Assembly: GCF_030285625.1 (NCBI RefSeq)
Contig: NZ_CP127294.1
Span: forward strand, 2,676,001-2,740,000
Reading direction: 5' to 3'
Origin: Amycolatopsis sp. 2-15
Lineage (GTDB): Bacteria; Actinomycetota; Actinomycetes; Mycobacteriales; Pseudonocardiaceae
Length of the DNA: 64,000 bases
Shown piece after piece: positions 21,613 to 30,573 of the stretch; the stretch's first letter is position 1, and each line of letters starts with the position of its first letter. The notes under the pieces are model-generated. The model worked only from the letters and a program-made list of their open reading frames with translations, ran no database searches and was not told where the DNA came from. The position numbers were made by a program, and so were the translations under genes.

Positions 21613-21840
21613 GTGGTGGGGGCTGTGACTCTACTGGTGATCCTCGTCGGGGCGGTGCTCGTGGTGATCAGCGTCGCCGCCGCCCTCGACCTCCGGGCCC
21701 GCCGGCGCGGCCGTCGCGCCGCCGAAGACGGCTGGGACACGCTCAGGGAGACGCGCCGCGATTTCCACGCCGCCGAGCTCGCGCGCTACCAGAGCAGCGA
21801 CTTCTCCTGGCTCGACCGCGTCCGCCGGAACAAGCGCTGA
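21613..21840 (+). CDS. Small single-pass membrane protein
   Basis: 75-residue protein with one N-terminal transmembrane helix (about residues 3-25) followed by a highly basic cytoplasmic tail rich in Arg. No known domain. GTG start at 21613 or 21616, with G-rich sequence upstream. The last five codons are tandemly duplicated in the DNA. Function unknown. Confidence 0.6.
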   Translation: MVGAVTLLVILVGAVLVVISVAAALDLRARRRGRRAAEDGWDTLRETRRDFHAAELARYQSSDFSWLDRVRRNKR

Positions 21841-21855
21841 CGGAACAAGCGCTGA
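21826..21855 (+). repeat. 15-bp tandem duplication spanning a stop codon
   Basis: CGGAACAAGCGCTGA occurs twice with no gap: the first copy encodes the last residues and stop of the small membrane protein, the second follows it. It is a recent-looking perfect duplication; read-through of the first stop would simply meet the second. Confidence 0.95.
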
Positions 21856-21860
21856 CGAAA

Positions 21861-21895
21861 GCGGCCGGCGGACCCGAGCGGGATCCACCGGCCGC
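21861..21895. terminator. Bidirectional hairpin between convergent genes
   Basis: GCGGCCGGCGG pairs with CCACCGGCCGC (one mismatch) around a 13-base loop, between the small membrane protein and the convergent phospholipase gene. It would serve both strands. Confidence 0.65.
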
Positions 21896-21912
21896 CTGTG
21901 TGAACGTCGGAA

Positions 21913-23952
21913 CTAGCGGCCCTCGCCGATCCGGCCGGCGTAGCGCTGCTTCCACGTCGGGTCGCCCTCGACCGTGATGACCACGTCGTAGTAGCCGTTC
22001 TCGGTCGGCCAGTTCACGATCGCCGGCAGCAGGCCCAGCACCGTGACGGTCTTGGTCCCACCGCTGAAGTCGTTCGCGGTCAGCTTGTAGTGCATCGGCT
22101 TGAGCAGGTTGTCGTTGTGAAGCGTGAAGCGCACGTGCTGCTCACGCACCAGCAGGGTCGGCTGCAGCAGGTCGGCGTCCACGCGCGGGTCGTGCCCGGA
22201 CGAGGTGACCTTGCCTGCGAAGGAGCGCACGAAGCCGTCGTTGGAGTAGATCGAGAACGCATACTCGCCGCCGGTGGCGGAGGTGTCCCAGGTGTAGGAC
22301 TGCGACTTGCGCTCGGTGACCGTGAACGGCGTGCTGGTGAACGGCTTGAGCTTGTCCGGGAAGACCTGGAAGCTCACGGCCTTGCCCTTGTCGCCGCCGG
22401 CCAGCGTCATCTTCGCCGTGACCTTGCCCTTGTGGTCCTGCGTGACCGTGGCGTGCGGGTGGAAGTTCAGCGGCCGCGGCTTCATGTGGCCGGCCGCGAC
22501 CTTCACCGGCTGCTCGGCCGTCGGGTCCGCGAACGTCGCCGGCCCGGTCTGCGGGTGGGCGAAGTCGAGCGCGCTCGTCAGGTCACCGGCGATCGCGCGG
22601 CGCCAGTCGCTGATGTTGGGGCAGGTGAACGGCTTGCCGAGGTGCGCTGCCCACTTTTCCAGGAACTTGATCGTCGACGTGTGGTCGAAGACCTCCGAAG
22701 CGACGTAACCACCGCGCGACCACGGCGAGACGAGCACCATCGGCACGCGCGGGCCGAAGCCGAGCGGGTACGAGCCGGTGTACTCGCCCGCGGTGCCGGC
22801 CTCGGGCCACGGCGGGAGCACGTGGTCGAACTTCCCGTCGTTCTCGTCGTAGTTGAGGATGAAGAGCGTGTGGTTCCAGATGTCCGGGTTGCCCTGCAGG
22901 ATGTCGAGCACCTCTTTGACGTAGCGCTCGCCGTGCAGCGTGTCGGCGTCCGGGTGCTCGGACCAGCCGTAGGGCGCGACGATCCACGAGACGGCCGGCA
23001 GCGGGTGCTCGGCACCAGGCTGGCACGCGTCGCGGAAGTCCTTGAGGACGGCCTGCAGGTTGGCGTCGGAGTCGTCGTTCGGCGTGGTCTTGCCGGCGTA
23101 GTAGGTGGCGTTGCCGCGCCAGATCAGGCCGGTGCCGGGCTGCAGCTTCGGGTCCAGCGGGCTCAGGCCGTTGGGTTCGAAGCCCTTGAAGTACTTGAGC
23201 TCGTTGTCGCCGTAGTCGCCGATCCACGAGCTCAGGTAGCCCTGGCGGCCGTTGCCGCTGTTGTCGGAGTAGAGACGCCAGTCGATGCCGGCCTGCTGCA
23301 GCTGCTCGGGCACGGTGATCCACGGGCGGCTGTAGTTCGACTCGTCCGTGTTGCCGGTCTCGGTGTTCGACGTGCCGCTCCACAGGTACTTGCGGTTCGG
23401 GTCGGTCGGGCCGAACTCGGAGCAGAAGTTCTGGTCGGCGATCGTGTACTGGGCCGCCACCGAGTGGTAGAAGCTCATGTAGCCGTCGCTGTGGTAGTTC
23501 ATGCAGCTGGCGCCGTTGTGCTGCACCCACTGGTCCCAGCTGCGGTGCGCGACGTCGCCCCAAGCGCCGTGGTCGTTGCCCCACATGCCGTCGTCGACCT
23601 TCGGCGTCACGATGGCGCCGGTCTTGTCCTTCTGCTGGAAGACGCTGGTGCCGTCCTGGAACTTCAGCGCCTGCTTGTCGTTGAAGCCGCGCACGCCGGG
23701 GAACGTGCCGAAGTAGTGGTCGAGCGAACGGTTTTCCTGCATCAGGATCACGACGTGTTTCAGGTCGGCCATGTCGCCTCTGAACCCTCTGGGCAAGCCG
23801 TTCTTGCCCAGAGTCGTGGCGCTCGCGGAGCCGGCGTCGGCGATCCCGCCGAACATCAGGGCTCCGGCGGCGACGCCCGCGCCCTGCAGGAACCGGCGGC
23901 GGGTGGGGCCGGCTTCGGGCTCGGGGGTGGGGGTGGTGGGGTCGGCGGACAA
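21913..23952 (-). CDS. Tat-exported phospholipase C / acid phosphatase family
   Basis: Secreted phosphoesterase of the bacterial phosphocholine-type phospholipase C family, 679 residues. The N-terminus has a twin-arginine signal (TRRRFLQGAG plus hydrophobic stretch and Ala-x-Ala site). The catalytic domain starts with VILMQENRSLDHYFGTFPG; metal-site segments NYDENDGKFDH and PMVLVSPWSRGG follow. Two C-terminal beta domains (about 480-679) match the PLC C-terminal repeats. The TTG at 23952 was chosen because GAGGAG lies 7 bases upstream; a GTG 15 bases earlier lacks this. It releases phosphate headgroups from lipids outside the cell. Confidence 0.92.
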   Translation of the reverse strand: MSADPTTPTPEPEAGPTRRRFLQGAGVAAGALMFGGIADAGSASATTLGKNGLPRGFRGDMADLKHVVILMQENRSLDHYFGTFPGVRGFNDKQALKFQDGTSVFQQKDKTGAIVTPKVDDGMWGNDHGAWGDVAHRSWDQWVQHNGASCMNYHSDGYMSFYHSVAAQYTIADQNFCSEFGPTDPNRKYLWSGTSNTETGNTDESNYSRPWITVPEQLQQAGIDWRLYSDNSGNGRQGYLSSWIGDYGDNELKYFKGFEPNGLSPLDPKLQPGTGLIWRGNATYYAGKTTPNDDSDANLQAVLKDFRDACQPGAEHPLPAVSWIVAPYGWSEHPDADTLHGERYVKEVLDILQGNPDIWNHTLFILNYDENDGKFDHVLPPWPEAGTAGEYTGSYPLGFGPRVPMVLVSPWSRGGYVASEVFDHTSTIKFLEKWAAHLGKPFTCPNISDWRRAIAGDLTSALDFAHPQTGPATFADPTAEQPVKVAAGHMKPRPLNFHPHATVTQDHKGKVTAKMTLAGGDKGKAVSFQVFPDKLKPFTSTPFTVTERKSQSYTWDTSATGGEYAFSIYSNDGFVRSFAGKVTSSGHDPRVDADLLQPTLLVREQHVRFTLHNDNLLKPMHYKLTANDFSGGTKTVTVLGLLPAIVNWPTENGYYDVVITVEGDPTWKQRYAGRIGEGR

Positions 23953-23974
23953 GGTGGAACTCCTCACGCGGGGG

Positions 23975-24022
23975 TGGTGTCGACCCTTGATCCAATCCAG
24001 TCGACACCAACGCCACGTGAAC
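23975..24022 (-). promoter_or_regulatory. Inverted repeat and possible PHO box before the phospholipase
   Basis: Perfect 10-bp arms TGGTGTCGAC and GTCGACACCA flank a 15-base spacer at 23975-24009. Just upstream of the gene, on its strand, two 11-base units begin GTTCACGTGG and GTTGGTGTCG (24001-24022). The first matches the Streptomyces PhoP direct-repeat unit, the second poorly. Phosphate control would suit a phospholipase, but is tentative. Confidence 0.35.
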
Positions 24023-24079
24023 ACCCGCGGAGCGAGTTCTGGCCGGATCCCGACGGTTGTGAGCAGATGCTTCAAGAGC

Positions 24080-25220
24080 TCAGGCCAGCGGCTGGCCGTA
24101 GACGAAACTGCGTAACCGGCCGGTCGCGGTGAGTGGGTCGAAGAGCTTTCCGTGCGCCGCGCGCACGGGGTCCGGCCCGGATTCGTCCAAAACGGACAGA
24201 GCGCGGATCGTGTAGCGCGACTGTGCCGTGAAATCCGGGGCCGTCGACCGGGCGTAGGCGCCGCCGAGAAGGTCGACGATCAGCACCGTCGGCAGGGGCG
24301 CGCCGGGACCGGCGTGCTCCAGGATCGCGTCGATCGTGGTGTCGGGCAGCTGCGCGACCACGCGGTTGTCGCCGAGGTACGCGTGTGGATGCGGCGGCTC
24401 CGCGGCGATGGAGCCGGAGTCGGTGAACGGCATGGTCTCCAGCGTGTCCACGAGCGGTCCCAGCGTGTGCAGGGGAGCGACGAGCCGCGGGCCGTCGTCG
24501 CCGAGGTGGGCGACGGACGTGGGCGATGTGCTTGCCGCGCAACGGTTCCGGCACCATCGGCAGGTCCGGGTAGGGGATCAGGGCGAGTGACGTGGTGAGC
24601 GTGTCGGGCAGGTCGGCGGTCCAGTCGCGCCAGGTGCGCAGGACGTCCGCGAGCTTCGGGGTGTCGAAGTAGAGGCCGCCGCCGTACAGGCTGGTCACGG
24701 GGACGAGGCCGAACTCCAGTGCGGTGATCACGCCGTCGCCGAGGTCGGTGGTGCGTTCGAGGGTGCCGTCGGCGGACACGACGTCGGCGGAGCGCACGTG
24801 GTCGGCGGCGAGGCCGTAGCGGCGCCCGAGCAGGCTGAAGCCGCCGCCGAGCGTGTAGCCGACCACGCCGACGCCGGGCGCCGAACCGCTGAGCGGCGCG
24901 AGCCCGTGCTCGGCCGCGGCTTCGAGCACCTTGCCCCAGGTGGTGCCGGCCCCGACCCGGGCGACGGCGTCGACCGGATCGATCTCGACGTCGGTCATAC
25001 GCCGCGTCGAGATCAGCACCCCGTCGACCGGGGCTCGCAGGCCGTGGCCGGTCGCCTGGACCGCCACGGGCAGGTCACGGGCCGCGGCGTGGCGCACGGC
25101 CTCAGCGACGTCGTCGGCCGTGGTGGCGGCGACGACCAGCTTCGGCGTCGACTCGATGCCGGTCTGGAAACCGGCGATTTCCTCGCGGTAGCCGTCCTGG
25201 CCAGGGGTGAAGGTTCGCAT
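24080..25220 (-). pseudogene. FAD-linked oxidase (FAD_binding_4), frameshifted
   Basis: Flavin oxidoreductase of the berberine-bridge/6-hydroxynicotine-oxidase type. The N-terminal half has VQATGHGLRAP with the His that carries FAD, the APGVGVVGYTLGGGFSLLGR motif and a GLYFD strand. Frame is lost at about 24,510 within ...GKHIAHVR. The downstream frame resumes with HLGDDGPRLVAPL and continues to GRLRSFVYG, giving about 380 residues in total. Restoring the frame needs loss of one base or gain of two (a GT unit). No usual C-terminal BBE motif is seen. The ATG at 25220 is divergent from a LysR gene, its likely regulator. Confidence 0.75.
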
Positions 25221-25276
25221 GACCCCAGCGTGGCTCGCGGCTTTCGAGAAGTCCAAGAGATAGTGGTTCCCCTGAC

Positions 25277-25291
25277 TAGAATCAGTGGTTA
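25277..25291 (+). promoter_or_regulatory. -10 box for a leaderless LysR transcript
   Basis: TAGAAT at 25277-25282 lies 8 bases before the LysR ATG, and no Shine-Dalgarno exists, so translation probably starts at the mRNA 5' end. The 70-base divergent gap also contains two AGTGGTT copies about 21 bases apart, which could be the LysR site. Confidence 0.5.
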
Positions 25292-26166
25292 TGGAACTGC
25301 ACCAGCTCGAGTACTTCGTGGCCGTGGCCGAAGAAGCCAACTTCACGCGCGCCGCGGCCCGGATGCACGTCGCCCAGCCTGGTGTCAGCGCGCAGATCCG
25401 GCGCCTGGAACGCGAGCTGGGCCAGCCGTTGTTCGACCGGTCGGGGCGCGCGGTGCGGCTCACCGACGTCGGCGCCGCCGCGTTGCCCCACGCCCGCGCC
25501 GCGCTCGCCGCGGTGGCCGCCGTACGCGAGACGGTGGCCGAGCACGAGGGCCTCGTCCGCGGGCAGGTGGCGATGGGGATCGTGACGTCGGCGGGACCGG
25601 TCGCGCTGCCCGATTTCCTGGCCGCCTTCGCCGAGCGTTACCCGGGCGTCGAGATCACCCTGGGCGAAGCGAACTCGGACGTGATGGTCGAAGCGCTTCG
25701 CGAAGGCCGCCTCGACGTCGCCGTGATCGGCCTCGCCGACGGCGTGCCCGCGGGACTCGCCGCGCAGGTCGTGCTCGACGAAGCCGTCGTCGCCGTCACC
25801 GCGCCCGGTGATCCGCTGGCCTCGCGCGCCGAAGTCGCTTTGGCCGACCTGGCCGGCCGCGGCCTGATCTGCCTGCCGAAGGGCACGGGCGTGCGCGGCG
25901 TGCTCGACCGCGCCTTCGCGACGGCGGGCGTCCACCCGCGCGTGACGATCGAGGCCAGCGACCCGAACGTGCTGGCGCAGCTGGCGATGCGCGGTCTCGG
26001 CGTGGCGATCGTGCCGGAGTCCCTTGCGCGGTACTACGCCACCGAGCTGCACACGCTGCAGTTGCGGCCGCGGCTGCGCGGTCAGCTCGTGTTGGCGTGG
26101 CGGGCCGACGGCCCGAGCGGTCCCGCCGCGCGCACGTTGATCGAGTTCGCGCGCTCGGTGCTCTAG
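25291..26166 (+). CDS. LysR family transcriptional regulator
   Basis: LysR regulator, 291 residues. N-terminal winged helix (LEYFVAVAEEANFTRAA, PGVSAQIRRLERELGQPLFDR) and a type-2 periplasmic-binding fold effector domain. It is divergent from the FAD oxidase gene and probably controls it. It overlaps the convergent SulP gene by 4 bases. Confidence 0.92.
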   Translation: MELHQLEYFVAVAEEANFTRAAARMHVAQPGVSAQIRRLERELGQPLFDRSGRAVRLTDVGAAALPHARAALAAVAAVRETVAEHEGLVRGQVAMGIVTSAGPVALPDFLAAFAERYPGVEITLGEANSDVMVEALREGRLDVAVIGLADGVPAGLAAQVVLDEAVVAVTAPGDPLASRAEVALADLAGRGLICLPKGTGVRGVLDRAFATAGVHPRVTIEASDPNVLAQLAMRGLGVAIVPESLARYYATELHTLQLRPRLRGQLVLAWRADGPSGPAARTLIEFARSVL

Positions 26167-27623
26167 TGGGCCGTGAGCTCGCCGGTGAGCCGGCCGTGGA
26201 TGCGGGCGCTCGGGGAGTTGAGGCCGACGATCTCGACGGTTTTGCCGCGTGCGGCGTACTTCGTGGTGACGGCGTCGAGCGCGGCGACGGTGGACGCGTC
26301 CCAGATGTGGGCGTCGGTCAGGTCGAGGACGACGTGGGCGGGGTCGCCGGCGTAGTCGAAGCGGGAGACGAGGTCGTTGCTGGAGGCGAAGAACAGCTCG
26401 CCGGTGACGGCGTAGACCACCTGGGTGCCGTCCGGGTCCACGGCGGCGGTCACGTCGAGCAGGTGTGCGACGCGGCGGGCGAAGATGACCATCGCGGTGA
26501 TCGTGCCCACGACCACGCCGATCGCGAGGTTGCTGGTGGCGACCACGACGGCGACGGTGATCACCATGACCGCGATCTCGCCGGCGGGCATCCGCTTGAG
26601 CGTGGCGGGGGCGATGCTGTGCCAGTCGAACGTGCCGAAGGCGACGAGCACCATCACGGCCACGAGCGCGGCCATCGGGATCCGCGAGACGAGCGGGCCG
26701 AAGACGATGCACAGGATGATCAGGAACGTGCCGGCCAGGAACGTCGACAGGCGCGTGCGGGAACCGGCGGTCCGGACGTTGATCATGGTCTGGCCGATCA
26801 TCGCGCAGCCGCCCATGCCGCCGAAGATGCCGGTGACGACGTTGGCGATGCCCTGGCCGATCGCTTCGCGGGTCTTGCTCGACGGGGTGTCGGTGATGTC
26901 GTCGACGAGCTGGGCCGTCATCATCGACTCCATCAGCCCGACCAGCGCGAACGCGATCGCGTACGGTGCGAGCAGGGTCAGGGTGTTCATCGTGAACGGC
27001 ACGTCGGGCACCCCGGGCACCGGCAGCGCGGATGGCAGCGCGCCCTTGTCTCCGACGGTCGGCACGGTGATGCCGGCGCCGATCGTGAGCGCGGTGAGGA
27101 CGACGATCGAGATCAGCGGCGCCGGCACGACCTTGGTCAGCCGGGGCAGGATGACCATCAGCAGCAGCCCGCCGGCGAAGAGCGGGTAGACCGGCCACGG
27201 CACGTCGATCAGCGACGGCAGCTGCGCGAGGAAGATCAGGATGGCCAGCGCGTTGACGAACCCGACCATCACGCTGCGCGGCACGAACCGCATCAGCTTG
27301 GCCACGCCGAGCGCGCCGAGCACGATCTGGATCAGACCGCCGAGGATCACGGTCGCGACGAGGTAGCCGAGGCCGTGCTCACGCGCCAGCGGCGCCACGA
27401 CCAGCGCGATCGCCCCCGTGGCGGCGGAGATCATCGCCGGGCGCCCGCCGACGATCGAGATCACCACGGCCATCGTGAACGACGCGCTCAGCCCCACCCG
27501 CGGGTCGACCCCGGCGATGATCGAGAACGAGATCGCCTCGGGGATCAACGCGAGCGCCACGACGAGCCCGCCGAGCACCTCCACCCGCGCCACCTTCGGC
27601 GACAACCACGCCGGCCGGGCCAT
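26163..27623 (-). CDS. SulP family anion transporter with STAS domain
   Basis: Membrane transporter, 486 residues, with about 10-12 hydrophobic helices (to about residue 385). Signature segments are GLVVALALIPEAISFSI and GIFGGMGGCAMIGQTMIN. A C-terminal STAS domain contains the HIWDASTVAALD nucleotide-binding-like loop. SulP members carry sulfate, bicarbonate, molybdate or dicarboxylates; the GGMGGCAMIGQ stretch resembles the bicarbonate-like (BicA) branch. The ATG at 27623 has GAAGGTG 6 bases upstream; the frame is open further but lacks transporter features. No sulfate or carbonic-anhydrase gene is adjacent. Confidence 0.9.
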   Translation of the reverse strand: MARPAWLSPKVARVEVLGGLVVALALIPEAISFSIIAGVDPRVGLSASFTMAVVISIVGGRPAMISAATGAIALVVAPLAREHGLGYLVATVILGGLIQIVLGALGVAKLMRFVPRSVMVGFVNALAILIFLAQLPSLIDVPWPVYPLFAGGLLLMVILPRLTKVVPAPLISIVVLTALTIGAGITVPTVGDKGALPSALPVPGVPDVPFTMNTLTLLAPYAIAFALVGLMESMMTAQLVDDITDTPSSKTREAIGQGIANVVTGIFGGMGGCAMIGQTMINVRTAGSRTRLSTFLAGTFLIILCIVFGPLVSRIPMAALVAVMVLVAFGTFDWHSIAPATLKRMPAGEIAVMVITVAVVVATSNLAIGVVVGTITAMVIFARRVAHLLDVTAAVDPDGTQVVYAVTGELFFASSNDLVSRFDYAGDPAHVVLDLTDAHIWDASTVAALDAVTTKYAARGKTVEIVGLNSPSARIHGRLTGELTAH

Positions 27624-28022
27624 TCGGAACACCTTCGGCACGCAACACGCCCTGACTCGCTCGGACGCGCCGTCGACGCGCCTGGGGGTTCGCCCCCGGC
27701 TTCTCCGGCCCGGCGGCCACTGCGGGGGCGCCGCCCAACCCGTCCCCGGGAACGAGCCGCCCTCACTGGCGACTCGGGCCCTCACGCTAGATCAGCGTGA
27801 ACCGCGTGGTCCCGACCTCCCCGCCCGAGTGCGGCGGAGATCACCCCGGCCGGTCTCCGGTCAAAGGCGCGGAGTCTTCCTTCGCGAGCATCTGCGGCCA
27901 CGACATCGAGCAAACGTGGCCTGGATGGGGCTTGAGGTGGGCGGGGAGCCTGTGCTCGTGCGGGTAGCGGCTCTTGACTCGGCGTAAACAGTCGCGTTTC
28001 CTTGATTCCGACGGGAGGCGCC
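27624..28022. other. 399-base gene-free region with a G/C hairpin
   Basis: Gap between divergent SulP and MpaB-family genes. It holds a small perfect hairpin GGGGG-TTCG-CCCCC at 27684-27697, close to the SulP start and possibly in its leader. A TTGACT hexamer at about 27973 is not followed by a good -10. No gene or known riboswitch was recognised; the hairpin is too short for a tRNA. Confidence 0.5.
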
Positions 28023-28820
28023 ATGGGTGACGCGCTCAAGAGAGCCATGGTCGGCGTCGGGCTGATGGCCGGCAGCGCCAACGTGATCATGCAGCTCGGG
28101 CGGCCCCCGGTGGGGTACGGGGTGATGGAGAGCCGCGTCGAGAGCGGGAACCTGTTTCGGCACCCGGTCAAACGTGCGCGTACCACGGGGACCTACCTGG
28201 CGGTGGCGACGTTCGGGACGGACGAGGAGCGCAGGGCTTACCGCGAGGCCGTCGACGGCTCCCACCGGCACGTCCGATCCACAAAGGACAGCCCGGTTGG
28301 CTACAACGCCTTCGACCCCGAATTGCAGCTGTGGGTCGCCGCGTGTCTGTACAAGGGGCTGGAGGACGTCCACGCGGCGTTCTTCGGCGGGGCCGCGCCC
28401 GAGGAGTTGTACGCCGAGGCCGTGGTGCTCGGCACGACGCTGCAGGTGCGGCCGGAGATGTGGCCCGAGGACCGTGAGGCGTTCGCGAAGTACTGGGCCG
28501 ACGGGCTCGAACGCGTGACCATCGACGACCGCACCCGGGCGTACCTGACGGACCTCGTCGACCTGCGGTTCCTGCCGCAGCCGTTGCCGCTGGTGTTCGG
28601 GCGGTTCCACCGGTTCGTGACGACCGGGTTCCTGCCCGCGTGTTTCCGTGAGCACATGCGGCTGTCCTGGACCGAACATGATCAGCGAACATTCGAACGT
28701 CTCACGCGCGGGATCGGACACGTCGTGCGGCGCCTCCCGCGCAGCGTGCAGTGCTTCCCCTACAACGCGTACCTGCGCGACCTCCGCAAGCGTCGCCGCG
28801 ACGGCCGTCCGCTCGTGTGA
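28023..28820 (+). CDS. Oxygenase MpaB family protein (DUF2236)
   Basis: 265-residue protein of the MpaB/latex-clearing-protein family (DUF2236). These all-helical b-type haem proteins include latex oxygenases and fungal MpaB. The visible pattern has HPVKRARTTGTYLAVATFG, SPVGYNAFDPELQLWVAACL and the later LRFLPQP segment. ATG with GGGAGG upstream. Cytoplasmic by sequence. Natural substrate unknown; most actinobacterial paralogues have no assigned reaction. Confidence 0.85.
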   Translation: MGDALKRAMVGVGLMAGSANVIMQLGRPPVGYGVMESRVESGNLFRHPVKRARTTGTYLAVATFGTDEERRAYREAVDGSHRHVRSTKDSPVGYNAFDPELQLWVAACLYKGLEDVHAAFFGGAAPEELYAEAVVLGTTLQVRPEMWPEDREAFAKYWADGLERVTIDDRTRAYLTDLVDLRFLPQPLPLVFGRFHRFVTTGFLPACFREHMRLSWTEHDQRTFERLTRGIGHVVRRLPRSVQCFPYNAYLRDLRKRRRDGRPLV

Positions 28821-28861
28821 AGCGGTTGACCGGCGCCCGCGCGGTGGGCGAAGGTAGGCCG

Positions 28862-29821
28862 ATGAGCAGCGACGACGTACGCGAGGGTGTCAAACTGACC
28901 AATCTCGACCAGCCGCTGTTCGCCGACGCCGGCGCGACCAAACGCGACCTGCTCGACTACCTCGACGGCGTCTCGCAGCGGCTGCTGCCGGTGCTGCACG
29001 ACCGGCCGCTGTCGGTGGTGCGCGTGCTGCGCGGGCAGGACGCGTTCATGCAGAAGAACCTGCCGAAGTACACGCCCGAGTTCGTGCCGCGCGTGAAGCT
29101 GTGGGCCGAGAGTTCGAAGCGGGAAGTTTCCTACGCGTTGTGCAACGATCGCCCCACTCTCCTGTGGTTCGGCAACCAACGTGCGATCGAATACCACCCC
29201 ACGTTGACGCTGGTCGACCACACCCAGGGTCCGACCCACCTGATCATGGACCTCGACCCGCCCGAGGGTGCGCCGTTCGGCGTCGCCGTCGCGGGCGCGC
29301 GCCTGGTCCGCCAGGCCCTCGCCGACGCGGGGCTGGCCGGCGCGTTGAAAACCAGCGGCTCCAAGGGGGTCCACGTCTTCGTGCCCCTCAAGCCCGGCCA
29401 GGCGCATGAAGACGTCGCCGCCGCGACCCGCGCGGTCGCCGCCCGTGCCGAACGACTGGATCCGGCGCTCGCCACCACCGCGTTCATCCGCGATGACCGC
29501 CACGGCAAGGTGTTCCTCGACTCCACCTGCGCCGGCGGCGCCACCGTGGTCGCCGCCTACAGTCCGCGCGTGCGGCCCGGCCTCACCGTGTCGTTCCCGA
29601 TCCCGTGGTCGGCGGCCGACGACGTGATCCCGCGCGACTTCACCGTCCACACGGCACTCGGCCTCCTCGGCGACACCGACCCATGGGCGACGGAAATGCC
29701 CGCACCGCAAGCACTTCCGGACGACCTCGTTGCCGAAGGCCACACCATCCCCATCGCCCGGGTCGCCGCGATGCACGAGGGCAAACGGCGAGCCAAAGCC
29801 CGCCGGGAAGCCGACGGCTGA
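28862..29821 (+). CDS. ligD: Stand-alone LigD polymerase domain (NHEJ primase-polymerase)
   Basis: 319-residue archaeo-eukaryotic primase-type polymerase, homologous to the Pol domain of bacterial ligase D. It has the metal-binding pair in LIMDLDPPEG, the SGSKGVHVFVPL nucleotide loop and the STCAGGATVVAAYSPR motif. In mycobacteria the Pol domain fills gaps during non-homologous end joining; separate PolD-like proteins also exist. No Ku, ligase or nuclease gene is nearby. The symbol indicates domain family only. ATG chosen 41 bases after the MpaB stop. Confidence 0.9.
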   Translation: MSSDDVREGVKLTNLDQPLFADAGATKRDLLDYLDGVSQRLLPVLHDRPLSVVRVLRGQDAFMQKNLPKYTPEFVPRVKLWAESSKREVSYALCNDRPTLLWFGNQRAIEYHPTLTLVDHTQGPTHLIMDLDPPEGAPFGVAVAGARLVRQALADAGLAGALKTSGSKGVHVFVPLKPGQAHEDVAAATRAVAARAERLDPALATTAFIRDDRHGKVFLDSTCAGGATVVAAYSPRVRPGLTVSFPIPWSAADDVIPRDFTVHTALGLLGDTDPWATEMPAPQALPDDLVAEGHTIPIARVAAMHEGKRRAKARREADG

Positions 29822-29829
29822 GGCAACAC

Positions 29830-30573
29830 CTAAGGCAGAGCCAGCAAGTCCTCGTGCGCCACGACCACCGACTCGAGCTCCCGCCGATACCCCGACAAGT
29901 CCAACGCCGGATTCTCCTCCACCGCCGCGGAAACCCAGCCCGAGAACCACGTCTCCATCAGCGCCGCGTCCCCGGCCCCCAGCCGCCACGGCGTCGCCAC
30001 CCGGCGCATCGTGAACCCGCGCGCGGCGAATTCCGCCGCCGCGAACGCCACCGCCTCCGGCCCCAGCCGCCCTTCCCGGCGCTGGTGCGCGTTGAACGCC
30101 GCCCCCACCGCCTCGTCGCGCGGATCCGCCGGCGTCAGCGCGACCCGCCCGACCACCGACAACGTCAGCAGCGCCGGCACCCGCGCCCCCGCACAAGCGT
30201 CGACCAGTCGCCGGATCTCCTCGGCCGTGAACAGGTCCAGCAACGCCGACGCCGTCACCAGTGAGGTGCCCGAAAGATCCGCCGCCGTCAGCCGTGTGAC
30301 ATCCCGAACCTCGCCTGTCGCATTCTCAACACCCGCGACAGCCAGCCGCACCAGTCCCGGATCCTGGTCGTGCAGGATCCACCGCTGCGGCCGCGGCAAC
30401 CGGCCCGTGAGCCAGCGGCTCATGGAACCGGTGCCGCAGCCCAGATCGCGGACCACGACCGGCGTGGCCGGCGCGAGCGAGTCCACAAGGGACGCGGCCC
30501 GCGCGACGGAATCCGCGCCTTCCCGCAGCCGCAACCACTCCGGCGCGTAGCCGGACGGATCCACCTCGGTCAA
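29830..30573 (-). CDS. Class I SAM-dependent methyltransferase
   Basis: 247-residue methyltransferase-fold protein. Motif I is [15 protein letters not shown] (about 41-55), followed by [10 protein letters not shown] with the acidic residue for the SAM ribose. It lacks recognisable substrate motifs. It overlaps the pterin-synthase-like gene by 4 bases (ATGA), so it is the third gene of a three-gene operon. Acceptor unknown; see the findings on this operon. Confidence 0.82.
   Translation of the reverse strand: MTEVDPSGYAPEWLRLREGADSVARAASLVDSLAPATPVVVRDLGCGTGSMSRWLTGRLPRPQRWILHDQDPGLVRLAVAGVENATGEVRDVTRLTAADLSGTSLVTASALLDLFTAEEIRRLVDACAGARVPALLTLSVVGRVALTPADPRDEAVGAAFNAHQRREGRLGPEAVAFAAAEFAARGFTMRRVATPWRLGAGDAALMETWFSGWVSAAVEENPALDLSGYRRELESVVVAHEDLLALP

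Noticed and set aside
22090..24132. 680-codon plus-strand open frame opposite the phospholipase
   Set aside because: Antisense shadow; the minus strand has the Tat signal and ENRSLDHYFG motif.
27680..27720. GGGTTCGCCCCC resembling a tRNA T-arm
   Set aside because: No acceptor, D or anticodon stems can be paired around it; it is a simple 5-bp hairpin.
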